Source: Prevotellaceae bacterium UBA6858
GTDB lineage: Bacteria; Bacteroidota; Bacteroidia; Bacteroidales; Bacteroidaceae
DNA: 37,837 nucleotides
Assembly (NCBI GenBank): GCA_002451695.1
Contig: DKDC01000019.1
Coordinates: 59,811-97,647, forward strand
Reading direction: 5' to 3'
The notes under the pieces are model-generated. The model did not search any database. It was given only the letters and a program-made list of their open reading frames with translations, and was not told where the DNA came from. Shown piece by piece: positions 1 to 7,055 of the stretch (its first letter is position 1; the number at the start of each line of letters is the position of its first letter). The translations under genes and the position numbers were made by a program.

Positions 1-64
1 TTTTTCCTACATAGGACATGGTTTTTTCTATGTCCTATGTAGTTTTTTTCCACATCCTATGTGG
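1..64 (-). repeat. 21-nt-period hairpin array, copy A (cut by window start)
   Basis: This is the first of seven related intergenic arrays. Positions 7-19 (CTACATAGGACAT) and 30-42 (ATGTCCTATGTAG) are a perfect 13-bp inverted repeat with a 10-nt loop. A second hairpin follows, CCACAT at 50-55 and ATGTGG at 59-64. Read on the minus strand, the A-rich ACTACAT-like cores are spaced 21-22 nt apart, as in the other copies. The array lies beyond the 3' end of murF and is followed after 50 nt by the 108-bp palindromic element. The left end is outside the window. Confidence 0.75.
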
Positions 65-114
65 TTTTATGGTTTTGGGGGAATGAACAGGCGCTTATGG
101 TTTTTCGCCATTTA

Positions 115-222
115 TAGGGGCGCATGGCATACGCCCTTTATGCCGCCGCAAGAACTCCGCCGCGATGTGTTGTTGTGTAAATGCAAAGCCCGCGCAATTC
201 GGGCGTATGCCATACGCCCCTA
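115..222. mobile_element. 108-bp MITE-like element, copy 1
   Basis: The element has 22-bp terminal inverted repeats starting TAGGGGCG and ending CGCCCCTA, with one mismatch between the arms. Each arm is itself nearly palindromic around GGCATACGCCC. The interior is non-coding. A second copy at 17303-17410 has exactly the same length and a related interior (GCCGCC near the left arm, CGCAATTCGGGCG before the right arm). I see no transposase, so it would be non-autonomous. Target-site duplications are not obvious. Confidence 0.65.
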
Positions 223-277
223 CGGCGGTGCAAATTTCTTATTATTTGTTGTGTATTCGCCGTTTTTTTTTCGGCGG

Positions 278-1579
278 TTACAGATATTCGGGCAGGCGGA
301 ACAGCTTGTTGCTGTTGCTGCCTTTTATAAGTATGGTGTAGCCTTTGGGCGTGTCTCTCCTGATTTCTTCTATCACGCCGTCAACGCTGTGGAATGTCTT
401 GAACGGCTGGTGCATCTTTTCAAAGCATCCGCCTACGAGCCACACTTTCTCGAAAGCGTCGCGTGAGATTTCGTCTATGAGTTTTTGGTGTTCCTCTTCG
501 CTCTCCGCGCCGAGTTCGCGCATCTCGCCGAGAATTACCATTTTGTTTGCGGCGTGCAGCTCGGCGAAGTTCTTCAGCGCGGCGTGCATGCTTGTGGGGT
601 TGGCGTTGTACGCGTCTATTATCAGCGTGTTGCTGGCGGTCTGCTTGAGCTGCGAGCGGTTGTTCGAGGGTGCGTATTCCTCAAGCGCCTTGCATATGTC
701 GCCCTCGCCAACTCCGAATTTCAGTCCCACGGTTACGGCTGCAAGCAGGTTGGATATGTTGTAGTCGCCAATCAGCTTTGTGCCCACCTCGTGCCACACG
801 GTGTCTCTGCCCTTCCATTTGAACGATATGTATGGGTCGCAGCTTGTAACTTCACCTGTAACGTCTGGGGTTTCTGCGGCTTTCGTGCCGTATTTGTAGG
901 CTTTCAGCCCTTCGGCCACGCGGCAGAGTATTTCGGAGTCGGTGTTGAGGAATATCGCGCCGCCTTTCTTTTGGCGCAGGTAGTCGTAAAGTTCCGCCTT
1001 TGTGTGCACCACCCCCTCGAACGAGCCGAAGCCTTCGAGATGTGCGCGCCCCACGTTGGTTATCAGTCCGTAGTCGGGCTGTACGATTGCCGTAAGCTGC
1101 GCGATTTCGCCGCGATGGTTCGCGCCGGTCTCTATAACGGCTATTTCGTGTTCCTTTCTCAGGCGGAGCAAAGTCTTGGGAACACCTATGTGGTTGTTGT
1201 AGTTCGCCTCGGTGTGCAGCACGTTGTATTTCCTTGCCAGCACCGCCGAAACGAGTTCCTTTGTGGTGGTCTTGCCGTTTGTCCCCGTAATCTGTATTAC
1301 AGGGAGCGCGAGCTTTTCGCGGTGCATCCGCGCAATGTCCTGCATTGCCTTCAGGGCGTTGTCAACCACAATGTATCTCTTGTCGCCCTTGGCTGCAAAT
1401 TCGCGGCGGTCGATTACTGCGTACGCGCATCCCTCCGCCAGGGCTTTTGATGCGTAAACGTTTCCGTCGAAGTTCTCCCCGCGCAGTGCGAAGAAAACAG
1501 CCCCCTGGGGGCATGAGCGGCTGTCGGTGGTGATTGCCGGGTGCTCAAGAAAGATTTTGTACAGTTCTTCGGTTTGCAT
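278..1579 (-). CDS. murF: UDP-N-acetylmuramoyl-tripeptide--D-alanyl-D-alanine ligase
   Basis: MurF adds D-Ala-D-Ala to the UDP-MurNAc-tripeptide in the cytoplasm, the last soluble step of peptidoglycan precursor synthesis. The 433-residue protein has the Mur ligase P-loop GTNGKTTTK at residues 99-107 and the NNHIGVP block at about 128-134, followed by the central ATPase domain and a C-terminal ligase domain. Length is normal for the family. The ATG at 1577-1579 follows an A+T-rich stretch and there is no Shine-Dalgarno sequence, as usual in this phylum. It is the last gene of a minus-strand run behind a lipoprotein gene (30-nt gap), aroB and a CDP-glycerol-type transferase. The D-Ala-D-Ala it uses is made by Ddl, encoded at 27842-28840. 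Only a weak hairpin (258-276) follows the stop codon. Confidence 0.95.
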   Translation of the reverse strand: MQTEELYKIFLEHPAITTDSRSCPQGAVFFALRGENFDGNVYASKALAEGCAYAVIDRREFAAKGDKRYIVVDNALKAMQDIARMHREKLALPVIQITGTNGKTTTKELVSAVLARKYNVLHTEANYNNHIGVPKTLLRLRKEHEIAVIETGANHRGEIAQLTAIVQPDYGLITNVGRAHLEGFGSFEGVVHTKAELYDYLRQKKGGAIFLNTDSEILCRVAEGLKAYKYGTKAAETPDVTGEVTSCDPYISFKWKGRDTVWHEVGTKLIGDYNISNLLAAVTVGLKFGVGEGDICKALEEYAPSNNRSQLKQTASNTLIIDAYNANPTSMHAALKNFAELHAANKMVILGEMRELGAESEEEHQKLIDEISRDAFEKVWLVGGCFEKMHQPFKTFHSVDGVIEEIRRDTPKGYTILIKGSNSNKLFRLPEYL

Positions 1580-1609
1580 ATTATATATTAATGTATATAT
1601 GGGGCTTGC

Positions 1610-2473
1610 TCAGTCCCGCTTTTTCAACAGGGTGAGTGCCTCCTTTGTCATGTGTTGCTCGATGTCGCGGAACGGAATTGTGAACTTCGGCGCACCGAGC
1701 GAGAACGGCGCGATTTCGTATGGCTGGAAAACGAACGTCATGCCGCCCTGCGACAAATAGGGCGCGGTTTCGGGTATGGGGAAATGCTTCAGCGGGTTGC
1801 CGCCTGCGGGATCCGCCCCGGGCTCGGGGATGAGCAGGCTGCGTAAGTTCTCGTCGCTCACGTTGTTTTCGCCGAGGGTTTTCCTGATGTACGAGCGCAC
1901 GCCCTCGCGCATGAGGTTGCGGAAGTCCTTCGAGGTTGTGTCCTTAATCATGTTCCACCCGAACGGCACACCGTCGTTTTTGCGGAAAGTTATGCCCGAC
2001 ACCGATGTTATGCCGTGCGTCCCCTGTGCGCATTCGGCAAGCGTGAAGTTTAGGCTTATGTAGTTTTTCCTGTTCCCGTCAATCCTGCAGACGGCCTTGT
2101 AGAAGGAATGGGGCGCGGAGTCGCTGCCGGCGATGTAGTTTTTGTATTTTGCGTTGCCGTAATAGCTCACCACGCTCGCCACGCTCATTGTGTCGGCGGG
2201 AGTCCCCTTTCCGAGTTTCCCCCTTACCCACGCCGCAATGTTCGCGCTGAGCCTCCCGGTTATCGGCGAGGGGTATTCGGCGTGTATGTCCACCGCTATG
2301 CAACGCCCGTTTGAGGAGTCGCTGCGGCTGAAGTTTGCAGAATCAACGCAAAGGGTGTCGGGACGCGTGAATACTCGCCTGTATTTCGAGTTCTTGCACG
2401 ACGAGGCAACGCCCATTGCGATTGCAGCCGCCATGAGTGCGAGGAATGTGGTGCGTGCGCGTGTTGTCATCAT
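1610..2473 (-). CDS. DUF3298/RsiV-like lipoprotein
   Basis: This 287-residue protein begins with a lipoprotein signal, a basic N-terminus, a hydrophobic stretch and the lipobox VASSC with the acylated Cys at residue 26, so it should be anchored in the envelope. The rest resembles the DUF4163/DUF3298 fold found in RsiV, PdaC and many Bacteroidota lipoproteins, including the closing region with PYLSQGGMTFVFQPYEIAPF, typical of DUF3298. In Bacillus, RsiV binds lysozyme and acts as an anti-sigma factor, but this protein lacks a cytoplasmic anti-sigma segment, so that function cannot be transferred. It lies 11 nt after aroB and 30 nt before murF, which suggests co-transcription and possibly a role linked to the cell wall. 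The family call is fairly secure; the function is unknown. Confidence 0.75.
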   Translation of the reverse strand: MMTTRARTTFLALMAAAIAMGVASSCKNSKYRRVFTRPDTLCVDSANFSRSDSSNGRCIAVDIHAEYPSPITGRLSANIAAWVRGKLGKGTPADTMSVASVVSYYGNAKYKNYIAGSDSAPHSFYKAVCRIDGNRKNYISLNFTLAECAQGTHGITSVSGITFRKNDGVPFGWNMIKDTTSKDFRNLMREGVRSYIRKTLGENNVSDENLRSLLIPEPGADPAGGNPLKHFPIPETAPYLSQGGMTFVFQPYEIAPFSLGAPKFTIPFRDIEQHMTKEALTLLKKRD

Positions 2474-2484
2474 TCGGAGAGGGG

Positions 2485-3543
2485 TTAGTCCGTCGCGTCG
2501 CGGAAAAAGTCGAGCATTGCCATAATCTCGTCTTCCGACGCTGTACAGTCAAGCTCGATTTTGCCTATTCCCGAGAGGAGCGTGAAGTTTATAATGCCGC
2601 CAGCGTTCTTCTTGTCGTGGCGCATGAGTTCGTACAAGCGGTCGTAGTCCTTGCAGGTGTATGCAATGCTGCCGTAGTTTTGGCGTATGTAGGCAATAGT
2701 CTGCTGCATCTGCGATGACGGGAAGTTTTTCTTTGTCTTGCTTAGAAACAGCTCGCACACCATTCCCCACGCCACGGCATATCCGTGAAGCACCGGGCGT
2801 TGCTTTGCGAGCGCGAAGCTTTCGAGCGCGTGCCCTGCGGTATGCCCCACGTTCAGAGCCTTGCGTATTCCGTGTTCGTGCGGGTCTTGCCTCACGATAT
2901 CCGCCTTGATGTCGATGCTTGCCGCCACCATGTCGTGAAGTTCGGCTATGTCGCAGTCGTTGAAGTTGAAGTTCATCAGCTGCGCCCAGTTCTTTTCGTT
3001 GCTTATAAGCCCGTGTTTTATCATCTCTGCATACCCCGAAAGAAGATTTTGCGTGTCGAGCGAGCGCAGAAACTCCGTGTCAACAATCACGCGGCGCGGC
3101 GCGTTGAACACGCCTATCTCGTTTTTGAGTCCGTTGAAGTTTATCGCCGTCTTTCCGCCAACCGAAGCGTCAACCATTGACAGCAGCGTGGTGGGGACGT
3201 TTATGTAGGCAATTCCGCGCTTGAACGCCGAGGCCGCAAAGCCACCGAGGTCGGAAACCATGCCTCCGCCGACATTCACCAGCAGGGAACGGCGCGACGC
3301 ACCTCCGTTGCTGAGTTCCGTCCATACGCTTGCAAGGGTTTCAAGAGTCTTGTTTGCGTCGGTTGCGCCTATCACAATCCGCACGGCATCCTTCAGCGCG
3401 GCGCTTCCTTTGAGCAGCGGGGCGCAAAGGTCGAGCGTGGTTGTGTCGTAAAGCACGAAAACCTTGTCGGGCCTTATTCCGGAAACGGCCTTGTCGAGTT
3501 CCGCCGCCGCCTGATGGGACATTATTACGGTTGGGTCAATCAT
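2485..3543 (-). CDS. aroB: 3-dehydroquinate synthase
   Basis: AroB converts DAHP to 3-dehydroquinate, the second step of the shikimate pathway, using NAD and a divalent metal. The 352-residue protein has the NAD-binding GGGMVSDLGGF at residues 92-102, the PTTLLSMVDASVGGKTAIN block at 117-135, the metal-ligand Glu in YAEMIKHG near 172, and GHTAGHALE at 233-241 with a further His in VLHGYA near 253. These match true dehydroquinate synthases. The start codon overlaps the stop of the upstream transferase gene in an ATGA (3540-3543), so translation of the two is probably coupled. A related sugar-phosphate cyclase is possible but less likely given the motif match. Confidence 0.93.
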   Translation of the reverse strand: MIDPTVIMSHQAAAELDKAVSGIRPDKVFVLYDTTTLDLCAPLLKGSAALKDAVRIVIGATDANKTLETLASVWTELSNGGASRRSLLVNVGGGMVSDLGGFAASAFKRGIAYINVPTTLLSMVDASVGGKTAINFNGLKNEIGVFNAPRRVIVDTEFLRSLDTQNLLSGYAEMIKHGLISNEKNWAQLMNFNFNDCDIAELHDMVAASIDIKADIVRQDPHEHGIRKALNVGHTAGHALESFALAKQRPVLHGYAVAWGMVCELFLSKTKKNFPSSQMQQTIAYIRQNYGSIAYTCKDYDRLYELMRHDKKNAGGIINFTLLSGIGKIELDCTASEDEIMAMLDFFRDATD

Positions 3544-4586
3544 ATAATGAACTTTTTGAGCCGCCAGCGAAGTTTTATCTTTCTTAGCAGGTTAAGCGGC
3601 TTTCTTCTTATTCTTCCTTTGTAGTTTGCGATGAAATCGTCCACGGCATCAAGCACCCTCGCCGAGTTCTTGCCGTCGCGGTGAGCCTCATGCTGCGAAG
3701 TGTATTCGCGTATGTTTTGCATAAGCTCTTCGGGGCGCGAAAGGGCGCGCTCTATCGCGGGGCCAACAAGGGCGGTGTCCGTAACATCGAGCAGGTGCTT
3801 GCCCGGATGGGTGTTGCGGTAAGTAACTACGGGTTTGTCAAGCAGCATATATTCCACGGTTATGGAGGAGCTGTCGCAAAGCATTACGTCGCTCTCGCGG
3901 AACGTCTCCAATCCCTTGTTCACCTTTCTGAAATCCACGTTTGCGTGCCGCGAGGCTATCCGCCGATAATCCTCCAGCAGTTGCGGGTCATCGAGTTTGG
4001 GGTGGAACGTAATAATCCACCGCCACGGCTTTTCGCCGGCAAGGCGGTCTATGGTTTCGCGCAAAGCCCATGCGGAGGTTATTCCTTTTGAGAACGTCGG
4101 GGAGTAGAGTATCACCGGCACGTCTCTCTTTTGTTCGGGCGGAAGTTGGCTCGAGAAAAATGCGTCAACCTTGCACCATCCGGTTTCGTAAACCTTGAAG
4201 AATTTATACTTGGCTTCAAGTTGTTTGAAATAGGGCGTGCTCGACGGGCCTTGGGTGCAGTATATGTCAAACCAGTTGCGTATTGTGAAGTGGTCGTCTA
4301 TCTTTTCAATGCGCTTGCGCATGGGATAGCCGTGGAAGACCGCCACCTTGACTCCCGGGAAAAAGTCGTAGATGTAATTTCCAGGCGCAAAGACGGCAAT
4401 GGGGTTGAAAGCCTTGACTTCATCAAAGGTGCTCAGGCGGCGTTCCTGCGGGGTGAGCAGGTTGTCGCATTCCCTTTCGATGTACCACGCCGCCTCGTCG
4501 CCACGGCGCAGTATTTCCTCCTCGAGCGGCCGCAGTATGGAATAGGCGTAGTTCAGCGACGCGAAAAGTAGATAGTGCTTTGCCAT
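3540..4586 (-). CDS. CDP-glycerol glycerophosphotransferase-family protein
   Basis: The protein of about 348 residues, starting MAKHYLLFASLNYAY, resembles the Glyphos_transf family (TagB/TagF-like enzymes and relatives) that transfers glycerol-phosphate or related groups from CDP-activated donors to envelope polymers. Family features are the VFHGYPMRKR segment, YSPTFSKGI, ITFHPKLDDP, and the C-terminal donor-site block with SDVMLCDSSS, EYMLLDKP and VVTYRN. The C-terminus is basic, which fits membrane association. The frame stays open upstream to 4655, but a promoter -7 box at 4653-4660 makes the ATG at 4584-4586 the better start. It is first in the operon and overlaps aroB by 4 nt. True substrate unknown; in Gram-negative bacteria such enzymes often decorate capsules or LPS. 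Confidence 0.8.
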   Translation of the reverse strand: MAKHYLLFASLNYAYSILRPLEEEILRRGDEAAWYIERECDNLLTPQERRLSTFDEVKAFNPIAVFAPGNYIYDFFPGVKVAVFHGYPMRKRIEKIDDHFTIRNWFDIYCTQGPSSTPYFKQLEAKYKFFKVYETGWCKVDAFFSSQLPPEQKRDVPVILYSPTFSKGITSAWALRETIDRLAGEKPWRWIITFHPKLDDPQLLEDYRRIASRHANVDFRKVNKGLETFRESDVMLCDSSSITVEYMLLDKPVVTYRNTHPGKHLLDVTDTALVGPAIERALSRPEELMQNIREYTSQHEAHRDGKNSARVLDAVDDFIANYKGRIRRKPLNLLRKIKLRWRLKKFII

Positions 4587-4652
4587 TAATCTGACTTGTG
4601 GTGATTGTTTCGTAACAGGGCATCTGTGCAGAAGCCCCGAAGTACATTTTGG

Positions 4653-4660
4653 CAAAGATA
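4653..4660 (-). promoter_or_regulatory. Candidate -7 box for the transferase-aroB-murF operon
   Basis: On the minus strand this reads TATCTTTG, a match to the Bacteroidota consensus TAnnTTTG. It lies about 70 nt before the proposed start at 4586. I see no clear -33 TTTG at the expected distance, so the call rests on the -7 box and position. Confidence 0.5.
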
Positions 4661-4753
4661 CGAATTTACTCTTTTCGCTTGGGGATTTTTAACTTAATCT
4701 TTGCGCTGCGGGGCGCATTAATGTCAAAAAGCCTGTCATGGATGGCTTGCGCG

Positions 4754-4801
4754 GAAAAAACACAGGCACACAAAGCGGCAAAACCGCGATGTGTGCCTGT
4801 G
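4754..4801 (-). terminator. Intrinsic terminator of gpmI
   Basis: A perfect 12-bp stem pairs CACAGGCACACA (4761-4772) with TGTGTGCCTGTG (4790-4801), with an inner GCGG/CCGC stem. Read on the minus strand it is followed at once by a run of six T (plus-strand A at 4755-4760). It lies about 30 nt after the gpmI stop codon. Confidence 0.88.
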
Positions 4802-4831
4802 CGCATGGCGTTTGGGGGCTGCGTCCCCTTG

Positions 4832-6364
4832 TCAGTCTTTTATCAGGCAGTGCCCCGTCATTTCCTTGGGCTGTTCAAGACCCATTATGTGCAGTATGCT
4901 CGGCGCCACGTCGGCAAGTTTTCCGTCCTCCACCTTTGCGTTTTTGTCATCACTGATGTATATGAACGGCACCGGGTTCAGCGAGTGCTGGGTGTTTGGC
5001 GTGCCGTCATCATTGAGCGCGTGGTCGGCGTTTCCGTGGTCGGCGATTATTATAACGCTGTATCCCGTTTGCCTTGCGGCCTCAACAACGTCTTTCACAC
5101 ACGCGTCAACGGCAACCACCGCCTTTTCTATCGCGCTGTAAACGCCGGTGTGGCCAACCATGTCGCCGTTTGCGAAGTTCACCACTATGAAGTCGTAAAC
5201 GTCCTTCTTTATCGACTCCACCAGCTTGTCCTTTACCTCATACGCGCTCATCTCGGGCTTCAGGTCGTAGGTGGCGACTTTTGGCGAGGGTACGAGCGTG
5301 CGGTCTTCACCGCTGAAAGCCTCTTCGCGACCTCCGTTGAAGAAGAACGTTACATGGGCGTATTTTTCGGTTTCTGCGGTGTGGAGCTGGCGCAGTCCCT
5401 TGGAACTCAAGTACTCTCCCAACGTGTTGCCAACGTTCTCTTTCGGGAACAGGATGTGAACGCCTTTGAAGTCGGCGTCGTATGGGGTCATGCAATAGTA
5501 TTGCAGGTTGGGGATTGTCTGCATCCCCTCTTCGGGCATATCTTTCTGTGTAAGCACGGACGTGATCTCGCGTGCGCGGTCGTTGCGGTAGTTCACGAAC
5601 ACCACAACATCGCCTTCCTTTATTCTTCCGTCAACGTTGGCGTTCACTAACGGCTCCATGAACTCGTCGGTGTCCTTGTGTTCGGGCGTGTCGCTGTCGT
5701 AGCAGTCCTGGATTGCCTCAACGAGGTTGTCAACCTCCTTGCCTTTTCCGTTCACAAGCTGATCGTATGCAACCTTCACGCGGTTCCAGCGGTTGTCGCG
5801 GTCCATGGCGTAGAAGCGTCCTATCACCGACGCCACGCTGCCGGTTGTTTCGGCGCAGTGGTCTATTACGGTTTTCACAAAGCCCTTGCCGCTGCGCGGG
5901 TCGGTGTCGCGCCCGTCGAGGAAGCAGTGCACGAACACGTTTTCCAAACCGTAGCTTTTCGCTATGTCGAGGAACGCGAGGATGTGGGACAGCTCGGAGT
6001 GCACCCCGCCTGTGGAGGTGAGGCCCATTATGTGGAGGTTCTTGCCTGTGTTCTTGGCGTATTCAAACGCCGACACAACTTCGGCGTTCTTGAGTATGCT
6101 GCCGTCGGCAATGGCGTGGTTGATTTTCACGAGGTCCTGGTAAACCACGCGGCCCGCACCGATGTTCAGATGCCCCACCTCGGAGTTTCCCATCTGTCCG
6201 TCGGGAAGCCCCACGTTTTCGCCGCAAGCCAGAAGCTGCGAGTGGGGATAGTTGGCGTTGAGATAGTCGAGTTCGGGTGTCGGGGTGTTGTAGATTACGT
6301 CGCCTTTGTCGTGTTTGCCGATTCCCCATCCGTCGAGAATCATCAGAAGTGCTTTTTTTGCCAT
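4832..6364 (-). CDS. gpmI: 2,3-bisphosphoglycerate-independent phosphoglycerate mutase
   Basis: GpmI interconverts 3- and 2-phosphoglycerate in glycolysis with two manganese ions and a phosphoserine intermediate. From the chosen ATG (6362-6364) the protein has 510 residues, the usual length. It opens with MAKKALLMILDGWG, where the Asp is a metal ligand. The catalytic Ser is residue 61 in NSEVGHLNIG, and the C-terminal metal site ADHGNAD is present. The frame is open upstream to 6409, but that region holds the likely promoter and is not conserved in the family. The gene stands alone, with a promoter at about 6407-6414 and a strong terminator at 4754-4801. Confidence 0.95.
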   Translation of the reverse strand: MAKKALLMILDGWGIGKHDKGDVIYNTPTPELDYLNANYPHSQLLACGENVGLPDGQMGNSEVGHLNIGAGRVVYQDLVKINHAIADGSILKNAEVVSAFEYAKNTGKNLHIMGLTSTGGVHSELSHILAFLDIAKSYGLENVFVHCFLDGRDTDPRSGKGFVKTVIDHCAETTGSVASVIGRFYAMDRDNRWNRVKVAYDQLVNGKGKEVDNLVEAIQDCYDSDTPEHKDTDEFMEPLVNANVDGRIKEGDVVVFVNYRNDRAREITSVLTQKDMPEEGMQTIPNLQYYCMTPYDADFKGVHILFPKENVGNTLGEYLSSKGLRQLHTAETEKYAHVTFFFNGGREEAFSGEDRTLVPSPKVATYDLKPEMSAYEVKDKLVESIKKDVYDFIVVNFANGDMVGHTGVYSAIEKAVVAVDACVKDVVEAARQTGYSVIIIADHGNADHALNDDGTPNTQHSLNPVPFIYISDDKNAKVEDGKLADVAPSILHIMGLEQPKEMTGHCLIKD

Positions 6365-6406
6365 GATTATTATGTCTTTAATATTGTCCGTCTTATGTTT
6401 CGCACG

Positions 6407-6437
6407 CAAAATTACGATTATTTTCGCTCATGGCAAT
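6407..6437 (-). promoter_or_regulatory. Candidate gpmI promoter
   Basis: On the minus strand, positions 6414-6407 read TAATTTTG, matching the TAnnTTTG -7 box. An ATTG (plus-strand CAAT at 6434-6437) lies 19 nt upstream where the -33 TTTG is expected. The start codon is about 43 nt downstream of the -7 box. Confidence 0.5.
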
Positions 6438-6677
6438 TAGGTTTTCGTGCTGGTTGGCAATATCTTGTAAGGCGTTGCGCACAATTCGCCCCACGGCGGG
6501 CTGTATTAGCAACTCGCTTTAGCAAAAGCGCGCGCAAAACGGCAAAGATTTTCCGCCTTGCTTGCCAAGGATTTCCGGCAAAAGGTGCGGCTTTTTACAA
6601 GATGCTGAAAAGCAACAAAATGCGCGGTTTTATGCCATTCTTGCATCTTTTTTGGAAACCGGCAGAGTGTGCATGAC

Positions 6678-6775
6678 GAAAAAGGTCTGATGCAGGAAAA
6701 ACTACATGGGACGTAGGAAAAATTACATCAGACATAATCCAGACTACATCAGACCTTTTTGCGACACTTGCAAGC
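6678..6775 (+). repeat. 21-nt-period hairpin array, copy B
   Basis: Cores ACTACAT (6701), ATTACAT (6722) and ACTACAT (6743) are exactly 21 nt apart and are joined by A-runs and short palindromes. This copy is also bounded by an inverted repeat: AAAAAGGTCTGATGCAG at 6679-6695 against its complement with one mismatch at 6744-6760. The common tail CCTTTTTGCG then CTTGCAA follows. It lies in the divergent region upstream of the polysaccharide operon. Confidence 0.8.
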
Positions 6776-6979
6776 ATCTGTAAAACAACAATTTACTCCG
6801 CCTCCCACAGAACAACGCAATATTCTGTAAACCAAACGCTTAAGCAAAACCGCGCCGCTTCCTCCCCAAAACAGCATCAGCCCGAGTTTCAAAGTACGGT
6901 GCAATGGTGAAATAATACGCTTTTCCTGCCGTTTATTCTTTTAGACAATGCCAATAACTGTTTTTATGATTTTTAATCG

Positions 6980-6987
6980 TAACTTTG
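6980..6987 (+). promoter_or_regulatory. Candidate -7 box of the polysaccharide operon
   Basis: TAACTTTG matches the Bacteroidota -7 consensus TAnnTTTG exactly. Transcription would start near 6993 and leave a leader of about 60 nt before the ATG at 7056. The -33 element is weak: the stretch upstream is T-rich without a clear TTTG at the right spacing. Confidence 0.55.
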
Positions 6988-7055
6988 TTGTGCATGGCCA
7001 TGCACGCAAAAAGCGCACCGTGGCATGAACAACAATTACACAACCATAGAGAATT

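Larger units (their letters stand above)
6365..7055. other. Divergent intergenic region between gpmI and the polysaccharide operon
   Basis: These 691 bases hold the gpmI promoter on the left, array B at 6678-6775, and the promoter of the polysaccharide operon at 6980-6987. At 6477-6500 the sequence GCGCACAATTCG followed by CCCCACGGCGG resembles the right end of the 108-bp element with its palindrome deleted. I see no protein-coding gene and no tRNA. Confidence 0.6.

Noticed and set aside
5678..6676. 332-codon plus-strand frame opposite gpmI and its promoter
   Set aside because: It runs through gpmI and the promoter region and shows no recognisable domain.
6365..7055. tRNA or small RNA gene in the large intergenic gap
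   Set aside because: No cloverleaf or known RNA core could be traced; the structure present is explained by array B and promoter boxes.
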